A stretch of 64,000 nucleotides of DNA from NCBI GenBank assembly GCA_030648295.1, contig JAUSID010000072.1, forward strand, positions 1 to 64,000. Reading direction: 5' to 3'. The notes below the pieces were generated by a model. That model made no database searches. It saw only the letters and a program-made list of their open reading frames with translations, and was not told the DNA's origin. This document shows positions 24,734 through 33,508 of the stretch, piece by piece; the stretch's first letter is position 1; each line of letters starts with the position of its first letter. The stretch comes from Opitutaceae bacterium (lineage in GTDB: Bacteria; Verrucomicrobiota; Verrucomicrobiia; Opitutales; Opitutaceae). The translations under genes were made by a program, and so were the position numbers.

Positions 24734-26926
24734 ATGCCCACCTGCAAGTACGTCAATTATCTCTGGGATGACGCGAAAGCGGCGTCGCTCGATCCTGTCG
24801 GCCGGTTGATTTACCGCTCGAATCTGCTCGGCAGTGACCAGCGGATCACCAACACCGGCGGCGGCAACACCTCGTCGAAGCTGACCGAGAAGGACCCGCT
24901 CACCGGCCGGCCGGTCGAGGTGCTGTGGGTCAAGGGCTCCGGTGGCGACTTGCGCACGAGCACGCGCGAAAATTTCTCTTCGCTCTACCAGCAGAAGCTC
25001 GTCGACCTCCAGCAGCTCTACGCCGCGCGCCGCGACAAGGGACTGAAGTCCCAGGCCGAGGACGACATGGTGGGCATGTACACGCACACCACGTTCAACC
25101 TGAATCCGCGCGCGTCTTCGATCGACACGCCGCTGCACTCGTTTCTGCCGGGTAAGCACGTCGACCACATGCACCCGAACGCGATCATCGCGATCGCGGC
25201 GTCGAAGCATTGCGAAAAGCTCACCACGGAGATTTTCGGCGGCGAGATGGCCTATGTGCCATGGATGCGGCCGGGTTTCGAACTTGGGCTCGCGATGCAG
25301 GAAATCGCGCGCCAGCAGCCGAAGGTCCGCGCGATCATGATGGGCCAGCACGGGTTCATCTCGTGGGCCGACGACGACAAGCAGTGTTACACCGACACGC
25401 TGGCCTTCATCGAGAGGGCCGCGGCCTACATCGAGAAGAAGTATGCCGTGAAGGGCGGCGATGCGGCAGCATTCGGCGGGCAAAAATATCAGACGCTCGA
25501 GACGAGTCGGCGGCACGCCACGCTGGCCGCCATCCTCCCGTGGCTGCGTGGCCGGGTTTCGCGCGAGAAACGTTTCATCGGCACCATCCAGGATGACGAA
25601 CGGATTCTGCGCTTCGTAAACTCGAAGGACGCGCCGCGCCTCGCCGAACTCGGGACGTCATGCCCGGATCATTTCCTCCGCACGAAGATCAAGCCGCTGT
25701 ACGTCGACTGGAACCCGCAAACCGACGATCTTGCGACGCTGAAGCAGAAGCTCGCGCACGGGATTGAAGCGTACCGCAAGGACTACGCGGCGTATTACGC
25801 GAAATGCAAACACGCCAATTCGCCGGCGATGCGCGACTCGAGTCCGACCGTCGTGTTGATTCCCGGGCTCGGCCTGATCGCGTGGGGCAAGGACAAGTCC
25901 GAATCGCGCGTGACGGCGGAATTCTACAACTGCGCCGTTGAAGTCATGCGCGGCGCCGAGGCGATCGACACCTACATCTCGCTGCCGCAGCAGGAGGCGT
26001 TCGACATCGAATACTGGCTGCTCGAGGAGGCGAAGTTGAAGCGGATGCCGGCGGAGAAGGAACTCGCGCGGCAGATCATCGTCGTCGTCGGCGCCGGTTC
26101 CGGCATCGGCAAGGAGACGTCGCACCGGCTCGCCAAGGACGGCGCGCACATCGTCAGCGTCGACATGAAAGCGGAAGCCGCCGAGGCGACGGCGAAGGAA
26201 ATCACCGACAAGTTCGGTCTCGGCATCGGCGTCGCGGGCAGCGGGATTTCGAATTGCGGCCCGGCGCTCGGGCTCGCGTGCAACATCACCGATCGCGCGA
26301 GCGTTCGCGCGATGCTCGATCAGGTGGCGCTCGCGTATGGCGGGTTCGACTCAATCTGCGTCACCGCCGGCGTGTTCTGGCCGAGCGACACGACCGGCCA
26401 CATTCCCGACGACAAGTGGGCGTTCACCTTCAACGTGAATGTCACCGGCAGCTACATTGTGGGCGACGAAGCGGCGAAGACCTGGAAGGAGCAGGGGCTG
26501 CGCGGCAACCTCGTGTTGACGACCTCGGCCAATGCGGTCGTCGCGAAAAAAGGCTCGGTGGCGTACGACTGCTCCAAGGCTGCCGCCAATCACCTGGTGC
26601 GTGAACTCGCGATCGAACTGGCGCCGATGGTGCGCGTGAACGGCGTGGCGCCCGCCACGGTCGTGCAGGGTTCGGCGATGTTTCCGCGCGATCGTGTCAT
26701 CGGCTCGCTGGCGAAATACAACATCGGCTATCAGGACGACGAGCCGACCGAATCGCTGGTGCGGAAGCTGGCGCAATTTTACGCCGATCGCACGTTGACC
26801 AAGGCGCCCATTACGCCGGCGGATCAGGCGGAGGCCTATTTCCTCCTCGTGAGCAACCGGCTGAGCAAAACGACCGGCCAGGTGCTAACCATCGACGGCG
26901 GACTGCACGAGGCATTCCTGCGCTGA
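24734..26926 (+). CDS. rhaEW: Bifunctional rhamnulose-1-phosphate aldolase/short-chain dehydrogenase
   Basis: A 730-residue fusion. Residues 1 to about 430 are a class II aldolase (TNTGGGNTSSKL, zinc ligands in HVDHMHPNAIIAI, and MMGQHGFISW). Residues about 445-730 are a short-chain dehydrogenase with the nucleotide motif VGAGSGIG near 455 and the SCKAAANHL-like catalytic YDCSKAA. The family splits rhamnulose-1-phosphate to DHAP and L-lactaldehyde and oxidises the aldehyde to L-lactate, as for B. subtilis RhaEW (YuxG). ATG at 24734 follows the repeat tract directly. Together with rhaB and lutABC further along, it makes a rhamnulose-to-pyruvate route. Confidence 0.92.
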   Translation: MPTCKYVNYLWDDAKAASLDPVGRLIYRSNLLGSDQRITNTGGGNTSSKLTEKDPLTGRPVEVLWVKGSGGDLRTSTRENFSSLYQQKLVDLQQLYAARRDKGLKSQAEDDMVGMYTHTTFNLNPRASSIDTPLHSFLPGKHVDHMHPNAIIAIAASKHCEKLTTEIFGGEMAYVPWMRPGFELGLAMQEIARQQPKVRAIMMGQHGFISWADDDKQCYTDTLAFIERAAAYIEKKYAVKGGDAAAFGGQKYQTLETSRRHATLAAILPWLRGRVSREKRFIGTIQDDERILRFVNSKDAPRLAELGTSCPDHFLRTKIKPLYVDWNPQTDDLATLKQKLAHGIEAYRKDYAAYYAKCKHANSPAMRDSSPTVVLIPGLGLIAWGKDKSESRVTAEFYNCAVEVMRGAEAIDTYISLPQQEAFDIEYWLLEEAKLKRMPAEKELARQIIVVVGAGSGIGKETSHRLAKDGAHIVSVDMKAEAAEATAKEITDKFGLGIGVAGSGISNCGPALGLACNITDRASVRAMLDQVALAYGGFDSICVTAGVFWPSDTTGHIPDDKWAFTFNVNVTGSYIVGDEAAKTWKEQGLRGNLVLTTSANAVVAKKGSVAYDCSKAAANHLVRELAIELAPMVRVNGVAPATVVQGSAMFPRDRVIGSLAKYNIGYQDDEPTESLVRKLAQFYADRTLTKAPITPADQAEAYFLLVSNRLSKTTGQVLTIDGGLHEAFLR

Positions 26927-26941
26927 GTGGCCGGTAGCAGC

Positions 26942-27014
26942 GTAGCAGCCGACATAAGGCTGGGGGAACGGTTCACGGTACGAATCGCGCCAGCCTTGTG
27001 ACCTCGGCTGCTAC
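26942..27014. repeat. GTAGCAGCCGA-family inverted-repeat element
   Basis: A 73-bp element with outer arms GTAGCAGCCGA/TCGGCTGCTAC (11 bp, perfect) and inner arms AAGGCTGG/CCAGCCTT. It could fold into a long hairpin just after rhaEW. A partial copy starts at 27032, a near-complete right half lies at 27187-27252, and fragments recur near 20273 and 41862. Confidence 0.8.
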
Positions 27015-27031
27015 GTGAGAGATCGCTGTCC

Positions 27032-27060
27032 CGTAGCAGCCGACGTAAGGAGGCTGGGGA
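27032..27060. repeat. Left arm of a second GTAGCAGCCGA element
   Basis: The left half of the element, ending abruptly after GGAGGCTGGGGA. The matching right half is displaced to 27187-27252 by an intervening, unrelated inverted repeat. Confidence 0.7.
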
Positions 27061-27085
27061 GGAACTCATCAATACCACCCCTGCG

Positions 27086-27169
27086 TGTCATTCTGAGCGT
27101 AGCGAAGAATCCAGCAGCGCGATGGCTGCGTGTATCGTGCTGGATTCTTCGCTGGCGCTCAGAATGACA
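27086..27169. repeat. CATTCTGAGCG-type inverted repeat
   Basis: TGTCATTCTGAGCG through GAATCCAGCA (27086-27116) pairs with TGCTGGATTCTTCGC through CAGAATGACA (27138-27169). This repeat type (CATTCTGAGCGNAGCGAAGAATC) is common in the intergenic DNA of several bacterial phyla. A fragment (CGAAGAATCCAG) recurs near 41925. Confidence 0.8.
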
Positions 27170-27186
27170 GGCTGTTCGCACAGTCT

Positions 27187-27252
27187 GGTAAGGAGGCTGG
27201 GGGAACGGTTCACAGTATGAATCGCGCCAGCCTCGTGACCTCGGCTGCTACG
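27187..27252. repeat. Right part of a GTAGCAGCCGA element upstream of panE
   Basis: Carries GGTAAGGAGGCTGGGGGAAC, then GAATCGCGCCAGCC and TCGGCTGCTACG, nearly identical to the matching part of 26942-27014. It completes the 388-bp repeat-filled gap between rhaEW and panE, in which no gene is seen. Confidence 0.75.
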
Positions 27253-27314
27253 CGGAACACATTCTGCCGGTTTTTCGTTTTCGCGGACGGGCTTCAACTG
27301 CTTGGCTCCAGCAT

Positions 27315-28241
27315 GTGGGTCGCCCGTTTTCCTCCATTGCCATCGTCGGTGCCGGCGCGCTCGGCAGCTATTATGGCGGCCGGCTTGCGCTCGCGGGTAG
27401 CGATGTCCGGTTCCTGATGCGCCGTGATCGCGAGTTCGTGCGGCAGCACGGACTCGCCTTGCGAGAACGCGACGGCGTACGCCGGCTCGAACGCGTTCCG
27501 GTGTTCGCGTCGGCGGCGGAAATCGGCCCGGTCGATCTGGTGGTCGTGACACTGAAAACCACGGCTAACGCGTCGCTGCCCGAAACATTGCCGCCACTGC
27601 TCGCGCGCGACACCGCGGTGCTGACGTTGCAAAATGGTTTGGGCAACGAGGAGTTCATCGCGTCGATCGTCGGCGGCGAACGCGTACTGGGGGGATTGTG
27701 TTTCGTTGCGACGACGCGCGAGGGACCGGGCGAAGTCGTCGGTTACCACACCCCCGGCGCCATCACGATGGGCGAACTCGGCCGGCCCGCGAGCGAGCGG
27801 ACACATGAAGTCGGCGCGCTGTTTGCCGGGTTCGGAGTGAAGATGCGCGTGGTGGACAATCTGGCGGAAGCGCGGTGGCAGAAACTGATTTGGAACGTGC
27901 CGTTCAACGGACTTGCCATCGCGCGCGGAGGCATCACCACCGCGGAAATTCTCGGTACCCCGGCCATCGCGGCGGAAGTGCGGCCGCTGATGGACGAGAT
28001 TGCCGCGACCGCGAACCACCTCGGGTATCGGATCTCGGAGCCTTTCATTCAAAGCCAGATCGACCTCACGCCCCCGATGGGAGCCTACAAGCCGTCGAGC
28101 CTCGTGGATTTTCTCGCCGGCCGGGAAGTCGAGGTGGAGGCGATCTGGGGTGAACCGCTACGCGTCGCGCAGGCGGCCGGAGTCTCGATGCCCCGACTCG
28201 CCGTGCTTTACGCCGATTTGAAACGGCTGACCGCGCGCTGA
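27315..28241 (+). CDS. panE: 2-dehydropantoate 2-reductase
   Basis: A 308-residue ketopantoate reductase, which makes pantoate from 2-dehydropantoate with NADPH for coenzyme A synthesis. The N-terminal Rossmann motif IAIVGAGALGSYYGG, LKTT, LQNGLGNEEFI and the C-terminal KLIWNVPFNGLAI (catalytic lysine) and KPSSLVDFLAGREVEVE (substrate lysine region) are all present. A GTG at 27315 gives the normal N-terminus; no ATG lies in frame nearby and no clear ribosome-binding site is seen. Upstream DNA is repeat. It pairs functionally with panC. Confidence 0.92.
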   Translation: MGRPFSSIAIVGAGALGSYYGGRLALAGSDVRFLMRRDREFVRQHGLALRERDGVRRLERVPVFASAAEIGPVDLVVVTLKTTANASLPETLPPLLARDTAVLTLQNGLGNEEFIASIVGGERVLGGLCFVATTREGPGEVVGYHTPGAITMGELGRPASERTHEVGALFAGFGVKMRVVDNLAEARWQKLIWNVPFNGLAIARGGITTAEILGTPAIAAEVRPLMDEIAATANHLGYRISEPFIQSQIDLTPPMGAYKPSSLVDFLAGREVEVEAIWGEPLRVAQAAGVSMPRLAVLYADLKRLTAR

Positions 28242-28277
28242 TTCAGCCGCGTGGCAGCCGGGCACTGAGGCGGTGGT

Positions 28278-28364
28278 TCAATAATCGCCCTTCAGCCCGA
28301 TGCTCCACTGGCTGCCGTAGCGCTCGATCTGCCGAATGCGCCCGTCCGCCTTGTAGAACCAACC
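28278..28364 (-). pseudogene. Remnant of a TonB-dependent receptor C-terminus
   Basis: About 28 codons ending WFYKADGRIRQIERYGSQWS then IGLKGDY and a stop. The aromatic final residue and xxWSxGLKG pattern are those of the last beta-strand of Opitutaceae TonB-dependent receptors. The receptor-like part ends near 28364, where plus-strand coding character begins. It looks like the tail of a receptor gene cut off by rearrangement. Assignment rests on a short stretch. Confidence 0.45.
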
Positions 28365-28378
28365 TGGTCCTGATCGCG

Positions 28379-28660
28379 ATGGTCGCGATCCTCCAGCAAC
28401 GCCAGACCAACGCCGAGCTTCGATACCAGATCGAGGACTTGTATCGAAAAGCCGGACACACGACGCCCGCGGCCGTGCGCAATGCCGATCCATCCGCCTG
28501 CGTGACCGTGTCGAGCGGCGGCATCAGTGCCAACGAACGCGGAGAACTGGCCCGGCTCGTCGTCCCCGGCAAGGTCGTGGACAAGATGGGCAAGAAGCTG
28601 ACGGATCCGCCGAAGAAGAAGGTCTCTGCCACTATCGAGCCGAATCGCTTCGACGGGTGA
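28379..28660 (+). CDS. Small hypothetical protein, possibly truncated membrane-anchored
   Basis: A 93-residue hydrophilic protein with high third-position GC, as in neighbouring real genes. Reading in frame upstream of the ATG gives a hydrophobic run (NLVLIAMVAIL), so the true protein may once have started earlier, with a membrane helix followed by a short coiled segment (QQRQTNAELRYQIEDLYRK). That upstream part overlaps the receptor remnant on the other strand. The junction therefore looks like a breakpoint. No family is recognised. The stop lies 3 nt before the end of the convergent RES gene. Confidence 0.5.
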   Translation: MVAILQQRQTNAELRYQIEDLYRKAGHTTPAAVRNADPSACVTVSSGGISANERGELARLVVPGKVVDKMGKKLTDPPKKKVSATIEPNRFDG

Positions 28661-28663
28661 CGG

Positions 28664-29290
28664 CTAATCAGCGCCTGCAACGGGAGGGCTCGACACCTCG
28701 AGCACTGCGTCGAACAGGCGGAGACATCCAGCTGGAAGGCGACGATCGAACGATGTGAGATCATCGAGGGTTGGGCCGCGTTCGAACAGCATCGAGTGCA
28801 GTTCCGGCGAATGGGTTGCCCACAGGACGACGCACACCGTTTTGGTGTGACGTGATTCGTATAAAATCCCGTCGAACTTCCGGGGATGATCGTGGATCCT
28901 CTGGGCAAATTCGCGCGGATGGTCCACGTCTGCGGTGTAGAGCGTGGCAAGGTCCATCCCGATCGATCGCCCGCTCTTCTCTTTCGTGAGATCGTAAAGG
29001 CGCACCGTCATGTCAACGGGCGTTTTGATGTAAACGCGATGGGCGAGTTCCGGGCGTGACACTTTCGCGAAGAGCTTCAGTTTGCTGGCCGCATCGAGCA
29101 CGTCGCCATATAGCTCGTAGAACGAAGTCTCGCGGTTCCGGGCTAGGTATAGGCACGGAACCTTGCCGCTCGCCGGCGTCAGTCGGCCCGAAAGCGACGC
29201 GTGGAACAGATACCGCCGCGGCAGCCGTGCGACCCAGCGGAGGTTCCACCACGGCGCACGGAGCCGACGCGTCGAGACATTCAGTGGCAA
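28664..29290 (-). CDS. RES-domain protein, probable NAD+-degrading toxin
   Basis: A 208-residue RES-domain protein: the LFHASLSGRLTPASGKVPCL region, LYLARNRETSFYELYGD and the later ILYESRHT fit the conserved Arg, Tyr and Glu regions of RES toxins. These hydrolyse NAD+ and arrest growth. It follows the antitoxin gene on the same strand. The start is unclear: TTG at 29290 is given, but the frame is open and protein-like back to the antitoxin stop (about 29340) without an ATG or GTG. A non-standard start or a small deletion is possible. It is longer than typical RES toxins (about 150 residues). Confidence 0.72.
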   Translation of the reverse strand: MPLNVSTRRLRAPWWNLRWVARLPRRYLFHASLSGRLTPASGKVPCLYLARNRETSFYELYGDVLDAASKLKLFAKVSRPELAHRVYIKTPVDMTVRLYDLTKEKSGRSIGMDLATLYTADVDHPREFAQRIHDHPRKFDGILYESRHTKTVCVVLWATHSPELHSMLFERGPTLDDLTSFDRRLPAGCLRLFDAVLEVSSPPVAGAD

Positions 29291-29340
29291 TCCATTGAAG
29301 TCCGCCGCGGGAAGGGGCGTTCTCAGTTCCCGCGACCTGG

Positions 29341-29880
29341 CTACTCGGCGAGTTCGGAGGCGAGTCGTAACACCGGCTCGACGTTTGCGTCCCGCAGCGC
29401 AGCAACCGGACTGCGGCCGTTAAGTCGCGCGGTGGGATTGAGGAAAAACGTGAACGGCAGTAGATCGTCGAAGTGGGGATGCCTACGCAGTATCGCAAGC
29501 ACCTCGCGGAGCCCGGGCAGGGCGCCTCCCCGGGGCGAAAATTGCCACACCGGGAAAAGCACGTTGCCCAATCCGTCGCGAACCGAGATGAGCTGCCCCC
29601 CGCGCGCGGCTTTCCGAACCGCCTCTTCCGTGCAGTTCACCGGGCCGCCGTAAAGTTTTGTGGCGTCGGCCGCATTGACCGATCCTCCGTCCGCGCCGAG
29701 CAACTTCCGAAACCCAAGCATCGCGGAAGTTTCCTTTGCCCTCGTCGGCCCGAACACCTTTTCGAGGTTCGTCAGAAATGCCACCGAGAGAGCTTCGGGC
29801 GTGGCGCCGCCGTCCCTGGCAGCACGCAGCAAAGCCGGCACGGTCTCCGTGAAAACGTCGGGCATGTTTGTCGCTGGCAT
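29341..29880 (-). CDS. Xre/MbcA/ParS-family antitoxin
   Basis: A 179-residue partner of the RES protein. The C-terminal part (FFLNPTARLNGRSPVAALRD then ANVEPVLRLA) is the toxin-neutralising DUF2384 (MbcA/ParS/Xre C-terminal) motif. The N-terminal part is helical and could contain the Xre-type DNA-binding region that usually represses the operon. ATG at 29880 is the natural start; no ribosome-binding site stands out. The gene lies immediately upstream of the toxin, the usual order. Confidence 0.78.
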   Translation of the reverse strand: MPATNMPDVFTETVPALLRAARDGGATPEALSVAFLTNLEKVFGPTRAKETSAMLGFRKLLGADGGSVNAADATKLYGGPVNCTEEAVRKAARGGQLISVRDGLGNVLFPVWQFSPRGGALPGLREVLAILRRHPHFDDLLPFTFFLNPTARLNGRSPVAALRDANVEPVLRLASELAE

Positions 29881-30115
29881 AGACAGTGATTGTGTCGGTT
29901 GGTTACACGCGCGTCAAGGCAACATGGACAACCAAGGCGTGGACGCAACTGCCTCCGGCAATCGTTATGCGCCCGCGATGTGACCGCCGGAAACCCCGAA
30001 GGGGGGCGCGGTCGCGCCGGCACCCGAAAGCGGCGTTGGCATGGTCCGATCGCGTGGATAAGCGCACGCCAGCCGGCCACGACCGCGCAAAGGCCGGGAG
30101 TGAAATGCGGACAAT

Positions 30116-32986
30116 TCAACGTGCCCGGGCCGGCACGGCTGGCTGGCCGCGAGGATTCATGAGTCCTCGTATCTGTTCTGCCGTGACGTCAATCCGCGGA
30201 CGAAACTGCTCGCTTTTGACGTAGCGGATCAGGCTGTGGCGAAGCTGCCGGCGAACCGGATCGGCTTCCAACTCACGCTGCAAGTCGACGCTGCACACGA
30301 GCAAGCTGCCACCACCGACGCGGGCCTCGAACAGCAGCCCGAGCTTCCGGGCGGTGAACCAGTCGTCGATCACCTGGATCGTCGGCCGCAGTCCCGCGGG
30401 CAGCTCATCGAGGATCATCGCGCCGGCGTGGCGGATCGCATACCACCACTGGTAATTGCTGTGAAAATCGGTGGGGAAAGTGGCGAGCGCCGGTGCCTTG
30501 GGATCGCACAGAATTCCCAGCGTCGTCGGCGGCTGCCGCTTCGTCCACGCCGTGTTCCAGAAGATGCTCGAGAAACCCAGCGCCACCGGATCCTTCGTCG
30601 CGTTGCGCACGCGCTCGGGCGCGATGAGCAACAGGACCCGGCCACCGCGTTGGAGGGCCGCGAGCGCCTGCTCGTCGAGTTCCTCGGCGATCGTGATGCC
30701 ATCCGGCTTTGCTGTGTCGACCTTTGGTGGATACACCCACAGGTCCCAGTCGTTCTGGAATTTCCTACCCCGCAGCCCGACCACGAGTTTGTAACGCGCC
30801 GGTGCCCGCAACGTGCGAAGATCGATCTTCACGCGACCCAGCTCGATCCCGTTGTCGACCGGAATGGTCCGGGGCGAGAGTTCACCGCGCGTCACCGACT
30901 TGCCGGCATCATCCACCAGCTTCCAGTCCGCGGCGGCTCGTTCCAGCGGCGCCGGCCCGAAGTGCGCGACCTCGATGGCGGCTTCCAGCGTTTCGTCCGT
31001 CGTGAACACGCGTTTGGCCAGTCGCGCCAGCGGCACCGTGCGGTTGCAGAACCGGCGAAACTCCTCCGCGGTCACGTAGCCCTTGCCCTCCCAGAATGGG
31101 TCGAGCATGCCGACGAGTGCGGTGCCCTGCCCGGGAAAGTCATGCAGATCGAGCAGCTGGAATCCGCCCATGCCCGGGGTCCGAAGCGCCGACTCGATGT
31201 CCTCCTTGTAGCAGAGCGTCTGGAGTTTTCCGGAGGCGAGCAGGAACGCGCGCGCCTGATCGGCCATGTGATGCACCGCCAGTTGATCGCGAAAAATATC
31301 GAAATTCCGCGGCTTCAGGTAGCCGGTGTATTTCTTGATTTCATCGAAGTTCGGATACACGCACCACTGCCCGATCTCGTGACTGATCACGGGAACAGAC
31401 CGACGACCAATCGACGCGCGATAATCCGTCGTGGATTCGGGGGGCTGAGCGTTGATCCGCGACTTCAACCCGCCGCCCCACGCCTGGATCCGCGGCTCCG
31501 GGATGACGTGAAACTCGTTCTCCGCAATCTCCGGCCAGCCCGCGCCGCTGCTATACAGCCGGCGTGAATCACTCGCCCGGTACTTGCTCACCCAATTGGC
31601 CAGATAAGCCGCGTTCTTTCTTCCTCCCGGCTCATTGCCATACATCAGGAGCACGAAACTCGGATGGTTGCCGTAGGATTTCAGGATCCGATCCGCTTCG
31701 GCGTGGATCCACGCATCAACCGGTTTGCCGTCACCGAGGCTCGTCGAGTTATTCGCCCACGACGAACACTCCACCTGAAGGTACATGCCGAGCTCGTCCG
31801 CGGCGGTGAAGGCCGCCTCGGGCGGACACCACGAGTGAAAGCGAAGCATGTTCAGCCCGTGGGCCTTCGCGGCGCGGATGACCTTCTGCCACGACGCGAC
31901 ATCCGTCGGCGGATGGCCGGTCAGCGGAAAAATCGCGCACTCGAGCGTGCCGCGAAAGAATATCTTGTGCCCGTTGAGCACGAACTGCGTGCCGGAGGAG
32001 GCGAGCTCGCGGAATCCGCAGGTGACGCTGCGCGTGTCGCGCTCGGATCCGACGGTTAATTCCGCGGTGAGCGAATACAATCGCGGGTTGAATTCGTCCC
32101 ATGCGGCGATCACCGATTGGCACGCCAGCGTCGTCTCGAAATTGCCGCCGTCCACCGGGCCATCGCTCGTCGTCGCCGCCGTTCCGACCACCGAGCCGGC
32201 GCGGCCGGCGTCGTACAAACGCAGTTCGATGGCCGTGTGCACCGGTTTTCCGCTGGCATTGCCGAGCCGGCCGCGAACCCGGACCGATTTCGTGCGCAGG
32301 TCGGGGAATGCCTGGAGATCGTCGATCCACACCAGCGGCGTCGAGCGCACCTCGATTTTGCCCACCACGCCGTGCCAGTTACCCTGCGTGTGGTCACTCA
32401 CGCTGTGCGAATTCACGCCGACATCGACGATCAGCCGGTTGTCGACCCGAAGCGCGAGCACGTGCTTCCCCGGCGCGAGCTGCCCGAGATCGTATTCATG
32501 CGGCGTGGCCAGGGCGTTGTTGGCGCCGAATGATTTTCCGTCCACCCACACGCGGGTCTCCCAATGCGCCCGCTCCAGCGTGAGCACGACGCGCTTGCCC
32601 GCCCACGAGCGCGGAATGTCGATGTCGCGCTGAAACCAGGCGGCGCCGACATAATGCCGGTCGGGGGTGAGCCAGTAGGGAAACTTGAAGTTTCCGGGCG
32701 TCGCATAGCGCGCGAACTCCGGCTCGGCAAACCATTGTGGATTTCGCATCGAACCAATCCATTTTGTTTCCAGGCTTGGCGGATCGCCGATGCCCTGCGC
32801 CGCGAGGACGCCGGGCAACGTCACCCGATCGCGCAACGGCTGCGCGAACCAGCCCTCCCGTTCTCCCGCATCGAGCCGATCGAGTTGGAACCGCCACGCG
32901 CCCGCCAGCGACAGAGAGTCGGCCGCGAGCACCGCGTTGAGGCCGCAGCAGAGCGCGGCCGCGGCCAGGATGAGGATCGGTTTCAT
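30116..32986 (-). CDS. Secreted glycoside hydrolase family 2 enzyme
   Basis: A 956-residue GH2 enzyme. Signal peptide (MKPILILAAAALCCG), N-terminal jelly-roll sugar-binding domain (VWVDGKSFGANN), immunoglobulin-like domain, and a TIM barrel with acid/base Glu452 in MYGNEPGG and nucleophile Glu537 in SHEIGQW. A long C-terminal beta region follows. The family removes beta-galactose, beta-glucuronic acid, beta-mannose or other units from the end of glycans; the exact substrate is not readable. ATG at 32986 overlaps the stop of the CoA-binding gene by ATGA. It probably works in the periplasm on imported oligosaccharides. Confidence 0.88.
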   Translation of the reverse strand: MKPILILAAAALCCGLNAVLAADSLSLAGAWRFQLDRLDAGEREGWFAQPLRDRVTLPGVLAAQGIGDPPSLETKWIGSMRNPQWFAEPEFARYATPGNFKFPYWLTPDRHYVGAAWFQRDIDIPRSWAGKRVVLTLERAHWETRVWVDGKSFGANNALATPHEYDLGQLAPGKHVLALRVDNRLIVDVGVNSHSVSDHTQGNWHGVVGKIEVRSTPLVWIDDLQAFPDLRTKSVRVRGRLGNASGKPVHTAIELRLYDAGRAGSVVGTAATTSDGPVDGGNFETTLACQSVIAAWDEFNPRLYSLTAELTVGSERDTRSVTCGFRELASSGTQFVLNGHKIFFRGTLECAIFPLTGHPPTDVASWQKVIRAAKAHGLNMLRFHSWCPPEAAFTAADELGMYLQVECSSWANNSTSLGDGKPVDAWIHAEADRILKSYGNHPSFVLLMYGNEPGGRKNAAYLANWVSKYRASDSRRLYSSGAGWPEIAENEFHVIPEPRIQAWGGGLKSRINAQPPESTTDYRASIGRRSVPVISHEIGQWCVYPNFDEIKKYTGYLKPRNFDIFRDQLAVHHMADQARAFLLASGKLQTLCYKEDIESALRTPGMGGFQLLDLHDFPGQGTALVGMLDPFWEGKGYVTAEEFRRFCNRTVPLARLAKRVFTTDETLEAAIEVAHFGPAPLERAAADWKLVDDAGKSVTRGELSPRTIPVDNGIELGRVKIDLRTLRAPARYKLVVGLRGRKFQNDWDLWVYPPKVDTAKPDGITIAEELDEQALAALQRGGRVLLLIAPERVRNATKDPVALGFSSIFWNTAWTKRQPPTTLGILCDPKAPALATFPTDFHSNYQWWYAIRHAGAMILDELPAGLRPTIQVIDDWFTARKLGLLFEARVGGGSLLVCSVDLQRELEADPVRRQLRHSLIRYVKSEQFRPRIDVTAEQIRGLMNPRGQPAVPARAR

Positions 32987-33468
32987 GAACCGCCGATCGT
33001 TGCCGGCAGTCTTCCGGTCACGCGCAAGCACCACCGCAGGCATTTGTGCGGCAGGTCGACCGGCTCGGCGAACATCATCGGGCAACCGGCGCGAATCAGG
33101 GCGAGCTTCGCGTCGCGACCGACCTGCACGGCCTCGTCGGACGCGCTGCCGGCGCCGATCGAGCGATGAAGCCAGACGCGCGTGATCCCGAGTTCGGCAC
33201 ATTCACGGACCACGGTCGCCGCCTCCGACGGCCGCGTCACGATCAACGCGGCCGAGACACCGCCCGGAATCGATTTCAGGTCAGGGTAACAGTGCGCGCC
33301 TTCGACCTCGGTGGCGCCACGGTTGACCGGGACGACGTCATGACCGGTGGCCCGCAGTTTGTTGAAGATGAAATTCGCGGCATGCCCGCGCCGGCGCGAT
33401 ACGCCGACGACGGCAATCCGGTTTTGCGCCAGGAAATTTTGGGCGGCCTCGGCAAGAGTCATGGCCAT
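32983..33468 (-). CDS. CoA-binding domain protein (YccU-like)
   Basis: A 161-residue single-domain protein of the CoA_binding type: Rossmann pattern IAVVGVSRRRGHAANFI, then VPVNRG and the VDLPHKCLRW end. Related small proteins bind coenzyme A or acyl-CoA but their role is not settled. ATG at 33468 is followed by a second ATG two codons later. It lies 40 bp after a URO-D family gene, and its stop overlaps the GH2 start, so the three genes form an operon. Confidence 0.8.
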   Translation of the reverse strand: MAMTLAEAAQNFLAQNRIAVVGVSRRRGHAANFIFNKLRATGHDVVPVNRGATEVEGAHCYPDLKSIPGGVSAALIVTRPSEAATVVRECAELGITRVWLHRSIGAGSASDEAVQVGRDAKLALIRAGCPMMFAEPVDLPHKCLRWCLRVTGRLPATIGGS

Positions 33469-33508
33469 GAACGTTGGGGTGCTGCGATCGCGCTTCGAAA
33501 AGCCGCGA

